Program-made: the position numbers and the translations under genes
Part shown: piece after piece, positions 49,040 through 58,605 of the stretch
Position numbering within the stretch: position 1 is the stretch's first letter
How the letters are laid out: each line of letters starts with the position of its first letter
Notes under the pieces: model-generated
What the model was told of the DNA's origin: nothing
Seen by the model: the letters and a program-made list of their open reading frames with translations, nothing else
The model's database searches: none
Assembly (NCBI GenBank): GCA_002816455.1
Contig: MUCR01000012.1
Span: 1-64,000, forward strand
Direction of reading: 5' to 3'
Length of the DNA stretch: 64,000 nt
DNA from: SAR202 cluster bacterium Io17-Chloro-G4
GTDB taxonomy: Bacteria > Chloroflexota > Dehalococcoidia > Lucifugimonadales > UBA3495

Positions 49040-50146
49040 TTAGCCGACTTCAACCTCGTACGGGAACACCATGTTGTTGCCATATCCGCGGCCGTCCCAC
49101 TTGTTGGGGAACTCCATGGGCTGAGTCTCTCCGGCGCTGTTAGTGGCGCGGGACATAAGTGTGTAACGTCCCGGACCTTTGGGCTGCCAATTGTGCTCCC
49201 ACCGGGTCCACGAATAGGCACTGGGAGGATGGATAACATCTACCGGGCCCCAATTGGTCCCCCCGTCTGTGCTAATCTCAATCTTTGCGATCGACTCCTC
49301 GCCGGACCAGGCGGCTCCTGCCAAGGTGTATCCGCTTACTGGAATAATCTCGCCGGGTAACGGGTTGGTGATAATGGACTTCACCTTCAGCTTGGTGTAA
49401 TAGCGATAAGGGACTGGATTGCCGGGCTCATTTTGGGTCATGTACCGCTCGGTCATATAAAAGCCCTTGAACTCGTGGTCCAAGACATGGATGCCTGTCA
49501 GCCATTTGACCGAATTCATCCCGTACCAGCCGGACACTAACAAACGCAATGGGAAACCATGCTCTTTCGGCAACGGCTCACCGTTCATTTCATATACGAG
49601 AAGAGTGTCGGGATGATTTGCTTTATCTATGGGAAGGCTGCGTTCGTAGGTAACTTCCGCCGGGTCTTCGACAACTTCGTCGGGGCCGTGGTCCGCGCCC
49701 TCGAACATCACCTCAACGGCTGAGGACTTCACGCCAGCCAAATCCAGCACGTCGCGCAAGGAAACACCAGCCCACTCGGCATTGCCCATGATGCCATGAC
49801 CTTTTATCTGCTCCATTACAGAGCTGATGCGCAGCGCCTTGGTGTAGTAATCGGGCACCGGGCTGTTTCCGCAGCATTCGAAGGTCACCTGGAAACGCTT
49901 TTGGGGTAGCTGCTTGATTTCATCGAGACTAAGGCTGATTGATCGCTCCACTTCGCCGTCCACCGTCAAGCGGTAGGTAGCGGCGTTGATATCGGGAGAG
50001 TCTTTCCAGTGATTGCGGACATAGTACAAATCGTTGGGTACGATATTTTCTTGAAGCGCTTGTGGTGGCGCAGCAAAAGTGCGCAAGCCTACGTTGGTGG
50101 GTATAAGTTGGGGCTTAACCTTCGTCCGCGTCTGCTGGGCTGCCAT
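49040..50146 (-). CDS. Sulfite oxidase-type molybdopterin-dependent oxidoreductase
   Basis: FECCGNSP (Mo-Cys context), LLVSGWYGMNSVKWLTGI, C-terminal Mo-co dimerisation domain. Confidence 0.9.
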   Translation of the reverse strand: MAAQQTRTKVKPQLIPTNVGLRTFAAPPQALQENIVPNDLYYVRNHWKDSPDINAATYRLTVDGEVERSISLSLDEIKQLPQKRFQVTFECCGNSPVPDYYTKALRISSVMEQIKGHGIMGNAEWAGVSLRDVLDLAGVKSSAVEVMFEGADHGPDEVVEDPAEVTYERSLPIDKANHPDTLLVYEMNGEPLPKEHGFPLRLLVSGWYGMNSVKWLTGIHVLDHEFKGFYMTERYMTQNEPGNPVPYRYYTKLKVKSIITNPLPGEIIPVSGYTLAGAAWSGEESIAKIEISTDGGTNWGPVDVIHPPSAYSWTRWEHNWQPKGPGRYTLMSRATNSAGETQPMEFPNKWDGRGYGNNMVFPYEVEVG

Positions 50147-50262
50147 ACTTTCCTCCCATAAAAATTAGACAGGAATTATCAGATATCAGGGAAAAATCCT
50201 TCGAATGTTAATACGCAAACATAATTACGATTACAGATATTCTATCAGAGTTTTAGTGAGAA

Positions 50263-50613
50263 CTACTCTAGATAGCTAGTTTCCAATTGATTACTCGGAT
50301 AAGTGACCATCAACTGGACCGGGGTCCACAATGCATTTATCAGCTTATGGGGCCTGCCCGGCGGGGCCAACAACGTGCAACCGGCGCGGACGGTGCGAAC
50401 ATCGTCATCGTCCACGATCTGAACTGCGCCGGACATGACCATGATGGCGATGTCCACGTTGTGGGAATGTAGTCGGCCCTCGTAGCCGGGATGGAGCGTC
50501 ACTTCCTTGATGGTCAGGGACGTAGCGCCGGCGGCGGCGGATACCAAGGTCCGTTCCTCTTGGCGGTCAGCCACAGGCGGAGTGGCAATGGTGGTGTGCT
50601 CAATGATGGCCAT
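50263..50613 (-). CDS. Cupin domain protein
   Basis: VTLHPGYEGRLHSHNVDIAIMVMSGAVQIVDDD ... LAPPGRPHKLIN. Confidence 0.85.
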   Translation of the reverse strand: MAIIEHTTIATPPVADRQEERTLVSAAAGATSLTIKEVTLHPGYEGRLHSHNVDIAIMVMSGAVQIVDDDDVRTVRAGCTLLAPPGRPHKLINALWTPVQLMVTYPSNQLETSYLE

Positions 50614-50639
50614 GTCTGCTGGTCCTTATCTAGCTGGGC

Positions 50640-51839
50640 TTATTTAATGGCGATGTCGTAGCCGACAATCGCGCTGAAGTTCTTCCGCATAATATTATAC
50701 CTGGGGGTGTGAGACTGTTCCCGGCCCGCAGCGTCGGTGGCCCTGGCCATGAGTGTGTATTTGCCTGCTTTTTGGGCGTCCCAAACGTAAGACCAGCGCA
50801 CCCACATGTATTGGTCTTGGGGTCCTTCCAGCCGGGTCGCTTGCCAGGTTTTGCCCCCGTCCAGGCTCAGTTCCACTTGATTTATAGGCCCACCGCCGCT
50901 CCATGCATAGCCCCGCACAACATGAACGCCCTTCTTCATAGTGTCTGTGTCGTCGTTCGGTTGGGTTATGATCGACCTCACGCCGATGGTCGTAATCAAC
51001 TCTTTATTGGGGTCCTCAGCTGAATCTCCGTAGTAGTAGAAATTGTAGTGATACCAGCAGGGCGCTTCGTGGTCCATCACTTGCAGCTTCCACAGCCACT
51101 TCACCGACCAGTTGCCCGACCATCCGGGGACGATTAGCCGCGCCGGAGCCCCGTGCAGATGTTCCAAAAGCTGGCCGTTTTGCGCCACGGCAATCAGGGT
51201 ATCCGGGTGCAGTGCCTTTTCTAGGGGCAAGGCTTTGTCGTAGTAAAAGGGCTCGGTTCCCTCGACGGCAGTGGCCGGGATTCCTTTGTCCCAGCCTTCT
51301 CCCCTAACATGGGTAGCCTTTCCAGTGAGGCCGGCGTCGTTCAAAACAGCGGCCAAAGGGACTCCGGTCCATTCGCTGGCGCTGAGGATCATGGCCTCTG
51401 AAGTGCGGGAAGGCTTGGGGCCTTCGCCCTTAAAATACTCGAAGTAGGTGGCATCGCTACCGGAGCACTCCATGACAGTACGGACCGTGCGGCCCGGATA
51501 GCGGCGCAACATTTCGTAGTCAATGGTCAGGGGGCGCTTTACCTCTCCGGTGACTTCCAACTTCCATTGAGTGGGGTCGGCCACCGGCGGCACGTCGAAG
51601 TGCTGCACAACGTAATGGAGGTCAACAGAGGTGATCAGACCCTCCATGTCCATCATAGGCGTGCGCACTCGCACGGTGCGGCCTTGGTCATCCAGCAAGG
51701 TGACCGGGTTCATTTTTTTGGTAGGCCAGCCGTACCAACCGGACTCTGATTGTTTAGATGCGGCCTGTGGCGAATCCATCACCAGGAAATCGGGTACTAC
51801 CTCGACTCCGGTAACTCGGGCTCCTTGTTGAGTGGCCAT
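50640..51839 (-). CDS. Sulfite oxidase-type molybdopterin-dependent oxidoreductase, paralog
   Basis: VMECSGSDATYF, LIVPGWSGNWSVKWLWKLQV; start chosen at MATQQGARV. Confidence 0.9.
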   Translation of the reverse strand: MATQQGARVTGVEVVPDFLVMDSPQAASKQSESGWYGWPTKKMNPVTLLDDQGRTVRVRTPMMDMEGLITSVDLHYVVQHFDVPPVADPTQWKLEVTGEVKRPLTIDYEMLRRYPGRTVRTVMECSGSDATYFEYFKGEGPKPSRTSEAMILSASEWTGVPLAAVLNDAGLTGKATHVRGEGWDKGIPATAVEGTEPFYYDKALPLEKALHPDTLIAVAQNGQLLEHLHGAPARLIVPGWSGNWSVKWLWKLQVMDHEAPCWYHYNFYYYGDSAEDPNKELITTIGVRSIITQPNDDTDTMKKGVHVVRGYAWSGGGPINQVELSLDGGKTWQATRLEGPQDQYMWVRWSYVWDAQKAGKYTLMARATDAAGREQSHTPRYNIMRKNFSAIVGYDIAIK

Positions 51840-51870
51840 GTGTGCAACTCTCCTATGTGGCCTGTTCAAT

Positions 51871-51960
51871 AGATTAGGTTGAACTAGGACTGTTTACCTG
51901 AGATTAGGTTGAACCAGGACTGTTTACCTGAGATTAGGTTGAACCAGGACTGTTTACCTG
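51871..51960. repeat. 30-bp tandem direct repeat x3 upstream of the sulfite oxidase paralog
   Basis: (agattaggttgaac[t/c]aggactgtttacctg)x3, one mismatch in total. Confidence 0.97.
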
Positions 51961-52053
51961 CGGTGTTTATGTTCGGTTGCCGAGTCGATATTATCGCCGG
52001 ACCATAATCCTTGGCTTCCATTGGCCGGAAGATTTAACTCGGGTCGCATTATC

Positions 52054-52104
52054 CGCTCACCCTGAGCCCTTCGACAAGCTCAGGACGGGCTTGTTGAAGG
52101 GCGC
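52054..52104. repeat. Dispersed palindromic repeat (CCCTGAGCCCTTCGACAAGCTCAGGACGGGC)
   Basis: ctgagcccttcgacaagctcag inverted repeat. Confidence 0.7.
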
Positions 52105-52217
52105 TGGTTCCTCGGTTCCACGGGTCCGAGATTGTCGAGATTCTCGACGTCCAGCCTGAGCTCATCATAAGCGGTCTTGGATTCTAGCGGACACTGCTAA
52201 ATTTAGCTGAATGGGTT

Positions 52218-53795
52218 TTAGTCGGCGGCGTACTTTTCGCCCAACTGCGTCTCCCAACGTAAGTAGTTCATCATTTCCGCCGGGTTTCTGTCGACGCCCA
52301 GGATTACCACGTCGGTAGGAGGCGCCATCACGCCGGACAAACCCTTCTCCAGGGGGAGTCCTGCTCCGCTCCAGGCGGTGATGCCCCCTTCCAAGACCGA
52401 CACGTCTTTATAGCCCAGGTCCGTCAGAGTGGCGCCAGCTAAAGGAGCCATTTGCCCGTCGGCGCAGGTCACGGCTACTGGAGCGTCCTTCGACGGCGCA
52501 AATCCTTCAACTTGGAACTCCAACCAACCCCGGGATATCCAGTTGGATCCTGGAACGTGGCCTTGGGCGAATTCCGCGCTGGTATCGACGAATATGACTG
52601 CCGCTGTTTTGGAGTTGTTCAGTTCCCTGGCGGAAATGCTTTTTACTTTGGCCTTGGCTTGCTCGAGGCCTACAGGAGCGTCCGAATTCGGGCCGTTTTC
52701 TAATTCTAGGCCTGCTTCGGCCCACGCGGCGGTGCCGCCGTCGACAACGTAGACGTCTTTGATGCCGAATTGGCGGTACCAAGACGCCGTGTGGGTGGCC
52801 CTGGCTTTACCGTCGCAGCTAAAGATAATAGTGGCGTTTTTCACCACGGCCACATCGTCGGAGCGCTGGACGCATTGGCCTCCCGGGAACCACTGGAACC
52901 CGGGAATGTGCCCTTTCTCAAATTCTTCTTTGGTACGAATGTCTACAAGATAAACCGTTTCCTGGCCTCGCTTTTCCATAGCCGACTTTAGACCAGAAAT
53001 ATCCAAGTAGCGAACACCGTCTTCGGCGGCAATTTGCTCGGCATAACGCTCGGCGGCAGCCCGGCCTTCTTCCGAGACCTCCGGCAACTCCACCCGGTCC
53101 GCTCCCCGCTCCACCTGGTAGCCAGCCAAAACCCAACCGGATGTGCCGTTCTTGAGGCCTATGGCATCAACTCCCATCCGCTGAAGCACCCTGGTGCCCA
53201 CGATGCTCCGGGTGCGGCCAGCGCAATTGATCACCACGGTCGTGTCCGGCTCCAGGTCCTTCACGACATCGGTTATACGGTAGGCCAATTCACCGCCCGG
53301 CATGCTTCGGCCTCCGGGTATGGCAAATCGCTGGTATTCTTCCGGCGTGCGGGTGTCTAAGATCACTATTTTGTCGCCACGGTCAATCCGCGCCTGCAAT
53401 TCGGGAGCGTCAATCTCCGGCACATGATGGACTACCTCCATCTTTTCCCCGTAGTCCTTGCTGGGGACATTGGTGCCCCATTCAGTGGGCAAGTCCAAAG
53501 TGGTCCAGGTGTTTATGCCACCTTCCAAAACAGACACGTTGGTATAACCCATGGCCTCCAAGGTGCCCGACGCAACTTGGGCGCGCCTTCCATCGTCATC
53601 GCAGACGACAACCAGAGCGCCTTTGAAGGGCACGGCGGAAGGCATCTGGAACTCCAGGCGGCGCCGGGGAATCAGGCTGGAACCGGGAATGTGGGTACTG
53701 TTGTACTCGCCGGCTTCCCGAACGTCGATCAGGGCGAAGGGTGCATCCCCAGCGAACAGGCCCTTTAGTGTCTCAGCCGATGTCTTTGTGGCCAT
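52218..53795 (-). CDS. Rhodanese-related sulfurtransferase with four rhodanese domains
   Basis: Four active-site loops: CDDDGRRA, CAGRTRS, CDGKARA, CADGQMA. Confidence 0.93.
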   Translation of the reverse strand: MATKTSAETLKGLFAGDAPFALIDVREAGEYNSTHIPGSSLIPRRRLEFQMPSAVPFKGALVVVCDDDGRRAQVASGTLEAMGYTNVSVLEGGINTWTTLDLPTEWGTNVPSKDYGEKMEVVHHVPEIDAPELQARIDRGDKIVILDTRTPEEYQRFAIPGGRSMPGGELAYRITDVVKDLEPDTTVVINCAGRTRSIVGTRVLQRMGVDAIGLKNGTSGWVLAGYQVERGADRVELPEVSEEGRAAAERYAEQIAAEDGVRYLDISGLKSAMEKRGQETVYLVDIRTKEEFEKGHIPGFQWFPGGQCVQRSDDVAVVKNATIIFSCDGKARATHTASWYRQFGIKDVYVVDGGTAAWAEAGLELENGPNSDAPVGLEQAKAKVKSISARELNNSKTAAVIFVDTSAEFAQGHVPGSNWISRGWLEFQVEGFAPSKDAPVAVTCADGQMAPLAGATLTDLGYKDVSVLEGGITAWSGAGLPLEKGLSGVMAPPTDVVILGVDRNPAEMMNYLRWETQLGEKYAAD

Positions 53796-54040
53796 GGTCT
53801 ATTACTCCTCGAGTGGTGTATGACTGCATTATTCCTGGATTACGTTGTGATTTATCAACCCCAGATGGGAAGCGGCGGTGATCCCAAATAAAGATAAGCC
53901 CGCGAATAGCGGCCCTGCCACTCTCGCTGCCGCACCACCCCGAGCTCATTATCACTAACTAACAGGCATAAACTAAATGGGACGAATGTGAGTTATCACC
54001 CTTCGTCCCCGGCAAACCAATATTGAATTTCCGAGAACCT

Positions 54041-54685
54041 TTAACAGTTGTCGTAGCCGCCGGACCGGAACCCTATCACTCTATTGGTTTCCAAATCGTA
54101 GCGGTGGCGGTCGATGCCCCGCAGGTCATCGCCGTACACGTGAATTTCTACAGTAGGGCGGTCGGTGTGGTTGTCCATCTGGTGAATTTCGTCCGTGTCG
54201 GGCACCAACAAAGTGATGTCGCCGGGCTTAAAATTGGCTTTGCGGTCTAACTCCAACTGGGCGAACCCCTCTTTGGAGCGATCGTCAATCCGCTGGTAGC
54301 GGGTCTCGGTCAAGGTATTGTTTAAGATGCCGATCATTCCCCAGGTAAGATGGTCGTGTGGGCCAAGATGCTCACCGGGGCCCCAAACAACGGCCGTCAC
54401 CGAAAGTCCGCTCTCGCCCTGGTATAGGAGGTAGGTGCCGTGGTTGGGACGCCGTCCACCGACAGCGGGTAGCCGGTAATTTTCGGGAATGACGTTCTCG
54501 TTGCTAACCAGCCGCTCCAGCAAAGACGAGCCAGCATCGAAGATATTATCTTGGTCCGGCTTGCTCTTTAGCAGGCTCTCCATGTCCGATGTAAATTCAT
54601 CAAGAGAATACTTTACTATCGTCATACTCCTCCAATTGTTTCCAAAGATCGCGTTGCCAAAGATCCGTCCCACCGTAAGTTGCAA
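54041..54685 (-). CDS. Cysteine dioxygenase-like cupin protein
   Basis: VWGPGEHLGPHDHLTWGMIGILNNTLTETRYQR; later HQMDNHTDRPTVEIHVYGDDL. Confidence 0.75.
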   Translation of the reverse strand: MQLTVGRIFGNAIFGNNWRSMTIVKYSLDEFTSDMESLLKSKPDQDNIFDAGSSLLERLVSNENVIPENYRLPAVGGRRPNHGTYLLYQGESGLSVTAVVWGPGEHLGPHDHLTWGMIGILNNTLTETRYQRIDDRSKEGFAQLELDRKANFKPGDITLLVPDTDEIHQMDNHTDRPTVEIHVYGDDLRGIDRHRYDLETNRVIGFRSGGYDNC

Positions 54686-54923
54686 CGAATGGGTGCCAGG
54701 TCCATCGTGCTTAATTCGAAGCTAAATGAGTGAGTCTGATTATGTTATGGGTTATCCCAAGTGTCAAGCGATTCCATAGATGTATTTAAGTGGGGGAGAA
54801 TGGATAAAACTAGGAGGCTGGCGCCAGCGCCGGGGGCAATTTCTGGTGCGGTTAAAACCGGTGATAGAATAGTTGAAACAGGTTCGTAGATCAGTCGCCG
54901 CGCGTTAGCAAGGAGCCATTGGG

Positions 54924-55187
54924 TTGGATGACGAAGAATTTATCCAACGTATAGTTGAAAAAATACAGCGTTTGACCGGGACTCGGGTGGAAGTAGAAGT
55001 CGACAGAGAGGATGGCGGTAAACTGGAAATCGAGTTGAACGGGGAGGTACCCAGGGTGGTGTTGGGCGCCAACGTTTTCCAGTATGCCGGTTTCGCCCGC
55101 ATGTGCGTCGAATACGCCGTGGCGTCTATTAAGCAAGACCGGCCCATAGACGTGCTGGAATTTCACCTGTTACTAGCCCGTAACTAA
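54924..55187 (+). CDS. Hypothetical small protein
   Basis: 87 aa ORF with regular alpha/beta-like composition. Confidence 0.5.
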   Translation: MDDEEFIQRIVEKIQRLTGTRVEVEVDREDGGKLEIELNGEVPRVVLGANVFQYAGFARMCVEYAVASIKQDRPIDVLEFHLLLARN

Positions 55188-55227
55188 GTCTTGGCTATTA
55201 GCTCTAACTTTCACCTAACGCAAGCAG

Positions 55228-55725
55228 ATGGCGCAAAACGAACCGATACCCCCCGATTTGGAACCCCCTTGGTACTATCAGAGATGGTTCCTCATCCCTG
55301 CCTTCGTCTTTGGAGCCCCCCTAATTTCCCCTCCGTTTGTGCTGTGGCCGGTGTGGGCTATCCTGATTTTGCGTTCACCTTGGCACAACAATGTTCTGCT
55401 TAACGGACTAGCTTGGGCGATGCTAGTCACGGGCGCTGTGATGGGGTATAAAAACGCTCAGGGAGAAGGCGGTGTGGTGTTCGCTGTGGCGTCTGTAGTC
55501 CCAGGGGTCATGGTCACCATTATTACTCAGGTCATGTGGACCCGGTTTCGGCTGGAGCACGGCTTGGTCGTGGAAAGGCCAAACCCGCCGGAGGAGCCGC
55601 CGGAACCCTCAGATAGTTTGCGAGACACCCAAGACACCGATAATGAAGAGGAGTCCACGGAGGAACGGAGGTTCCGCCGTTCCCAACGCCGTAGGAGTTC
55701 CCGTTCTGGCCGTTCTCCCCGTTAG
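55228..55725 (+). CDS. Hypothetical membrane protein with charged Arg/Ser-rich tail
   Basis: Several TM segments then RRFRRSQRRRSSRSGRSPR. Confidence 0.6.
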   Translation: MAQNEPIPPDLEPPWYYQRWFLIPAFVFGAPLISPPFVLWPVWAILILRSPWHNNVLLNGLAWAMLVTGAVMGYKNAQGEGGVVFAVASVVPGVMVTIITQVMWTRFRLEHGLVVERPNPPEEPPEPSDSLRDTQDTDNEEESTEERRFRRSQRRRSSRSGRSPR

Positions 55726-55784
55726 TGCCGGATGGGAAAATGCATTCGGTCTAACATCAGCTTAATCCGGCCGCCAGCAATGAC

Positions 55785-56252
55785 CTATATACTCACCAGC
55801 ACGTTAGCCGAGGCCACCGTTTCACCCGATTGGTTTTCAATAATCACCCGGCATTCAACTAACCGAAGTTCTTGCTCTACCCGCTTGTCCACCACTGAGC
55901 CGGACAAGGCCAACGTGTCACCGAGATTTACGGGTAGAAGGATTTCCAGTTTCAACTGGCTTCCTTCTTTGGAGTCAAAGTCGGAAACAAGGTTGGAAAC
56001 AAGGTTGGGCTGCTGAAACCCTTTTTCCAACAATTCGGCCACGTATTCCGCAAAGGCCATGCTCCAAACTGAGTCGGTTTGCGCCGGTGACTTCTCCCCT
56101 GATTCGGCGGACTCGTCAGAAGACGCGGTGGGCGATTGTACATCGCCAAAACGCTGGATGGATTGTTCCGTCTCCCATTTGACTAGGATGGGCAGTTCAT
56201 CGCCCAGCGATACCGTTTCGAAAGTTGTTGTTTTGGCCCATAAACGAGGCAT
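55785..56252 (-). CDS. MaoC-like / hotdog-fold protein
   Basis: N-terminal FETVSLGDELPILVKWETEQSIQRFGDVQ, C-terminal LPVNLGDTLALSGSVVDKRVEQELRLVECRVIIENQSGETVASANVLV. Confidence 0.6.
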   Translation of the reverse strand: MPRLWAKTTTFETVSLGDELPILVKWETEQSIQRFGDVQSPTASSDESAESGEKSPAQTDSVWSMAFAEYVAELLEKGFQQPNLVSNLVSDFDSKEGSQLKLEILLPVNLGDTLALSGSVVDKRVEQELRLVECRVIIENQSGETVASANVLVSI

Positions 56253-56701
56253 ATTTTCAGATATCCGTGCAACGCTTCTTGATAATTCTACATTAGAATT
56301 CTACCTTGGATCGGGACATTGGGTTGGACGAAGAATGACAGTGCTGTGGGGAGCCACGTCCGGCCCGTGGCGCCCAGGATTGGAAATTGAGAAAATTAGA
56401 CTAGCACTGGATGGGCCATGCTTCAATCAAACGTATTTAAGCAAACGTATTTAAGAGAAATATTTAAGGCGGGCGTTTCAAAATGATTGAGGCTAAATGA
56501 CATAAATTAGGCGTGAATCATCCAGCCTACAACAAACTGCCTATAAGTCGATTTTTCGCTGTACTGAAGTAGGTTTTAGTTACCTTATAATATCTGGTAG
56601 TAACGCGCCCCCCACATAGTCTTTGGGCGTATTCATGAGCAGGAGGTTAGACCAAAGCACAGGGCCAATGACCAAATAATAACCAATTTTTGGAGGCGCC
56701 A

Positions 56702-57412
56702 ATGGCAGAACAGGAACCGGCGTGCCGGAAAGGAATGGTGGTTTTCGCCCACGCCGATGATGCGGAGTGGGGTTGCTCCGGTACAGTAGCCAAATGGTGC
56801 GCTGAGGGTTGGGATGTGGTGTATGTGGTTTGCACCGATGGGAGCAAGGGAAGCGCAGACCCGGATATAACCAGCAAAAGTCTGAGCGAAATTAGAGAGC
56901 AGGAACAGAGGAATGCAGGCAGCGTTCTTGGACTACAGGATGTTGTTTTCCTGGATTACGAAGACTCAATGTTGGAACCGAGTCTGGAGCTCCGGCGGGA
57001 TATAACCCGGCAAATACGAATATATAAACCCGAAGTAGTAATCTGTGGGACACCCATGCGTCGGCTTTCATACAACGGCTACTTGGGTCATCCGGACCAC
57101 ATCGCCGCCGGAGAAGCGGCGTTATCAGCCGTTTTTCCATCGGCAAGGGACCGATTAACTTTCCCGGAACTGTTGGATGAGGGCCTGGAGCCCCACAACG
57201 TCAGTGAAGTTTGGGTCATGGACCACCATGAGCCGGACAAATTCGTGGACGTTTCCGGCTACATGGAAACCGCCATCGAGGCTTTGAAGCAGCACGAAAC
57301 CCAGGTCACCAGCGACGATGTGGGTACCCATATGAAGCAGTGGCGGAGCCGGACCGGCGAAAAGGTCGGATACCAATACGCCGAGGGGTTCCGGCGCTTT
57401 CATCTAGGATAA
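56702..57412 (+). CDS. PIG-L family deacetylase
   Basis: GMVVFAHADDAEWGCSGTVAKW, GYLGHPDHIAAGEAALSAV. Confidence 0.9.
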   Translation: MAEQEPACRKGMVVFAHADDAEWGCSGTVAKWCAEGWDVVYVVCTDGSKGSADPDITSKSLSEIREQEQRNAGSVLGLQDVVFLDYEDSMLEPSLELRRDITRQIRIYKPEVVICGTPMRRLSYNGYLGHPDHIAAGEAALSAVFPSARDRLTFPELLDEGLEPHNVSEVWVMDHHEPDKFVDVSGYMETAIEALKQHETQVTSDDVGTHMKQWRSRTGEKVGYQYAEGFRRFHLG

Positions 57413-57473
57413 ACTCTGGTAAGACAAAACACGGGGCTCATTGCATTGCCGCCGCGGCTCCGTGGTCCATAAA

Positions 57474-57510
57474 AATACCCTTGCTCCCAGATCATGAGAG
57501 CAAGGGTATT
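57474..57510. terminator. Bidirectional terminator-like hairpin between convergent genes
   Basis: AATACCCTTGCTC...GAGCAAGGGTATT. Confidence 0.75.
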
Positions 57511-57564
57511 CTCCTTTCTAGTCCGAAGCCGGTTATCCCGAGCCCGGATGCTGGGTAGAGATGG

Positions 57565-58551
57565 CTAGGCTTTGGTGGCCACGACCTTAACGCTGGCAAC
57601 GTTTAAGGGCATGCCTTCTTCTTGGTCGAACTTCACCTTTTCTTCGGTGATTTCCAGGTTCACGAAGCCGGCTTTGCGCAAACGACCCAAGTAAACGTCT
57701 CTATCCTCGGCGCCGGCGATGCATGCGGCCCAAGCCTCGGGGTCAGTCCTGCTCGGCCCATCCGAGCTGAGGGACATCATATCCGAAAGGTGGATCCTTC
57801 CACCCGGCGTCAATACCCGGTAGGACTCGCTGAATACGGCGTCCTTGTCGGGAGATAGGCACACCACGCAGTTGGAGATAATAACGTCCACGCTGGCATC
57901 TGGAATTGGCATTTCCTCCAGTTCGCCTTGGATGAACTCGACGTTGGTCAAGCCCAAGTTGGCTTGGTTCTTGCGGGCCAGTTCCAGCATATCCGGTGTC
58001 ATATCCAAGCCGGTCACATGGCCGGTTTCGCCAACCTGTTGGGCGGCTAGGAAGCAGTCGATACCTCCACCGGAACCCAGGTCCAGCACTCGCTCTCCCG
58101 GCTTGAGACCAGCCAAGGCCGTTGGATTGCCGCACCCGGCGGAGGCCGCGACCGACTCGGCAGGCAAACCCGCTATTTGACCTTCCTGGTAGAGTTGCAA
58201 GGCTCTGTCCAGGTCTTCGGGTCCACAGCAGCCCGGCGCATCGCAGGACGCTCCGGACACGTCCACAAGCTGGATGATGCCCTTGGCTTCGGCTGCGGGG
58301 CTGGAAGCCACTTCGGTGGTTTCGCCGTGAGCTTCGCCGCAGCAACTGGGCGCGCAGCACGCCTGATTGTTGGTTTCTGAGTTTGAGTCCGCATGAGATT
58401 CGCCGCAGCAACCGGGGTCGCAGCAGGCTTCCTCTTTTTGATCCTGGTTGGCCTCTGCGGCAAATGCTTCTGATTGTTCGATTACCCCTCTGGCCCTGGC
58501 GCCGTAACGCTCGCGGACTAGTTTTTTAACTTCTTCGGAATTTGTAGTCAT
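57565..58551 (-). CDS. arsM: Arsenite methyltransferase with Cys-rich N-terminal extension
   Basis: LDLGSGGGIDCFLAAQQVG, SNCVVCLSPDKDAVFSESYRVLTPGGRIHLSD; N-terminal CCDPGCCGESH / CCAPSCCGEAH / CDAPGCCGPED modules. Confidence 0.9.
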   Translation of the reverse strand: MTTNSEEVKKLVRERYGARARGVIEQSEAFAAEANQDQKEEACCDPGCCGESHADSNSETNNQACCAPSCCGEAHGETTEVASSPAAEAKGIIQLVDVSGASCDAPGCCGPEDLDRALQLYQEGQIAGLPAESVAASAGCGNPTALAGLKPGERVLDLGSGGGIDCFLAAQQVGETGHVTGLDMTPDMLELARKNQANLGLTNVEFIQGELEEMPIPDASVDVIISNCVVCLSPDKDAVFSESYRVLTPGGRIHLSDMMSLSSDGPSRTDPEAWAACIAGAEDRDVYLGRLRKAGFVNLEITEEKVKFDQEEGMPLNVASVKVVATKA

Positions 58552-58605
58552 AATTAACCTCCTAATTTTCTCCGAAATTTCCCGTAATTGGTCTGATTCC
58601 GGGAC

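Noticed and set aside
51871-51960. 30-bp repeats as a CRISPR array
   Set aside because: Units are directly adjacent with no spacers and no cas genes are present.
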